A DNA stretch of 64,000 nt from Paenibacillus wynnii (GTDB lineage: Bacteria > Bacillota > Bacilli > Paenibacillales > Paenibacillaceae), in assembly GCF_030812855.1 (NCBI RefSeq), contig NZ_JAUSTK010000001.1, positions 186,001-250,000 on the forward strand, read 5' to 3'. Within the stretch, counting starts at the first letter, position 1. Each line of letters opens with the position of its first letter. The position numbers and the translations under genes are program-made. This document shows positions 63,979 through 64,000 of the stretch, in pieces. The notes under the pieces were generated by a model, which was given only the letters and a program-made list of their open reading frames with translations, did not search any database and was not told the DNA's origin.

Positions 63979-64000
63979 ATGTTACTGGAAGCTGTATATC
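63979..64000 (+). CDS. start of a GH13-like gene, truncated by window end
   Basis: ATG 63979 behind GGGAGGAAATA. Only MLLEAVY is visible; this start matches those of neopullulanase/cyclomaltodextrinase-type GH13 enzymes (MxxEAIYHRP pattern), and the malEFG neighbour agrees. Only seven codons are seen, so the assignment is weak. Confidence 0.45.

Overview
The window looks like chromosomal DNA of a spore-forming, low-to-moderate G+C Firmicute, most likely Paenibacillus. The signs are sporulation and spore-coat genes (yheC/yheD-type ATP-grasp genes, cotJABC, yhbH), abrB with Spo0A-type boxes, a sufCDSUB operon, strong Shine-Dalgarno sites and a Paenibacillus-style set of sugar ABC importers with YesM/YesN-type regulators. 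The species call is inference from gene content. I saw no rRNA, tRNA, CRISPR array, prophage or transposase gene.

Layout. 0-5.2 kb: cluster of four YheC/YheD-like ATP-grasp genes (the first truncated by the window edge) with a GNAT acetyltransferase. 5.2-6.9 kb: HAD phosphatase, then abrB with a good promoter and upstream Spo0A-like boxes. 6.6-7.8 kb: a structured dispersed repeat and an 18-copy 51-bp tandem array. 7.8-16.9 kb: an alpha-galactoside-type uptake locus (GH36 enzyme, binding protein, YesN/YesM two-component pair, and two divergent permeases). 17-25.1 kb: gldA, a CapA-like protein, a second 51-bp array, a methyltransferase, two sugar-nucleotide-epimerase-like SDRs, an aldo/keto reductase facing an HxlR regulator, then cotJABC. 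25.2-25.7 kb: a 52-bp array. 25.8-34.2 kb: CBS-domain membrane protein, radical SAM YfkAB, two HD-GYP proteins, uppP, a 5'-nucleotidase-like protein and a MoaD-MoaE fusion. 34.2-37.6 kb: a lacI-kinase-GH4 operon. 38-41.7 kb: a heterodimeric ABC exporter. 43.5-48.8 kb: suf operon. 49-54.7 kb: small housekeeping and stress genes (DUF1802, dps, yunC-like, DUF423), a frameshifted lipoprotein and yhbH. 54.7-59.7 kb: GH4 alpha-galactosidase melA with an AraC regulator, a second copy of the dispersed repeat, and a chemoreceptor. 59.7-64 kb: malEFG-type importer and, divergently, the start of a GH13-type gene behind a leader with an intrinsic terminator.

How the parts work together. Three sugar regulons are visible: YesMN-controlled GH36/ABC, LacI-controlled kinase/GH4, and malEFG plus the GH13-like gene. 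Neither ABC importer has its own ATPase, so a shared MsmX/UgpC-type ATPase elsewhere is implied. Sporulation genes are scattered, not in one block.

Most unusual points: (i) three tandem arrays within 19 kb share a 51-52 bp period and a related core in the same orientation; (ii) a ~107-bp self-complementary element occurs twice, 51 kb apart; (iii) a leader at 63.8 kb whose 5' segment can pair with the first arm of a terminator; (iv) a MoaD-MoaE fusion with an internal Gly-Gly; (v) an HD-GYP protein that has lost its HD histidine; (vi) a frameshifted lipoprotein.
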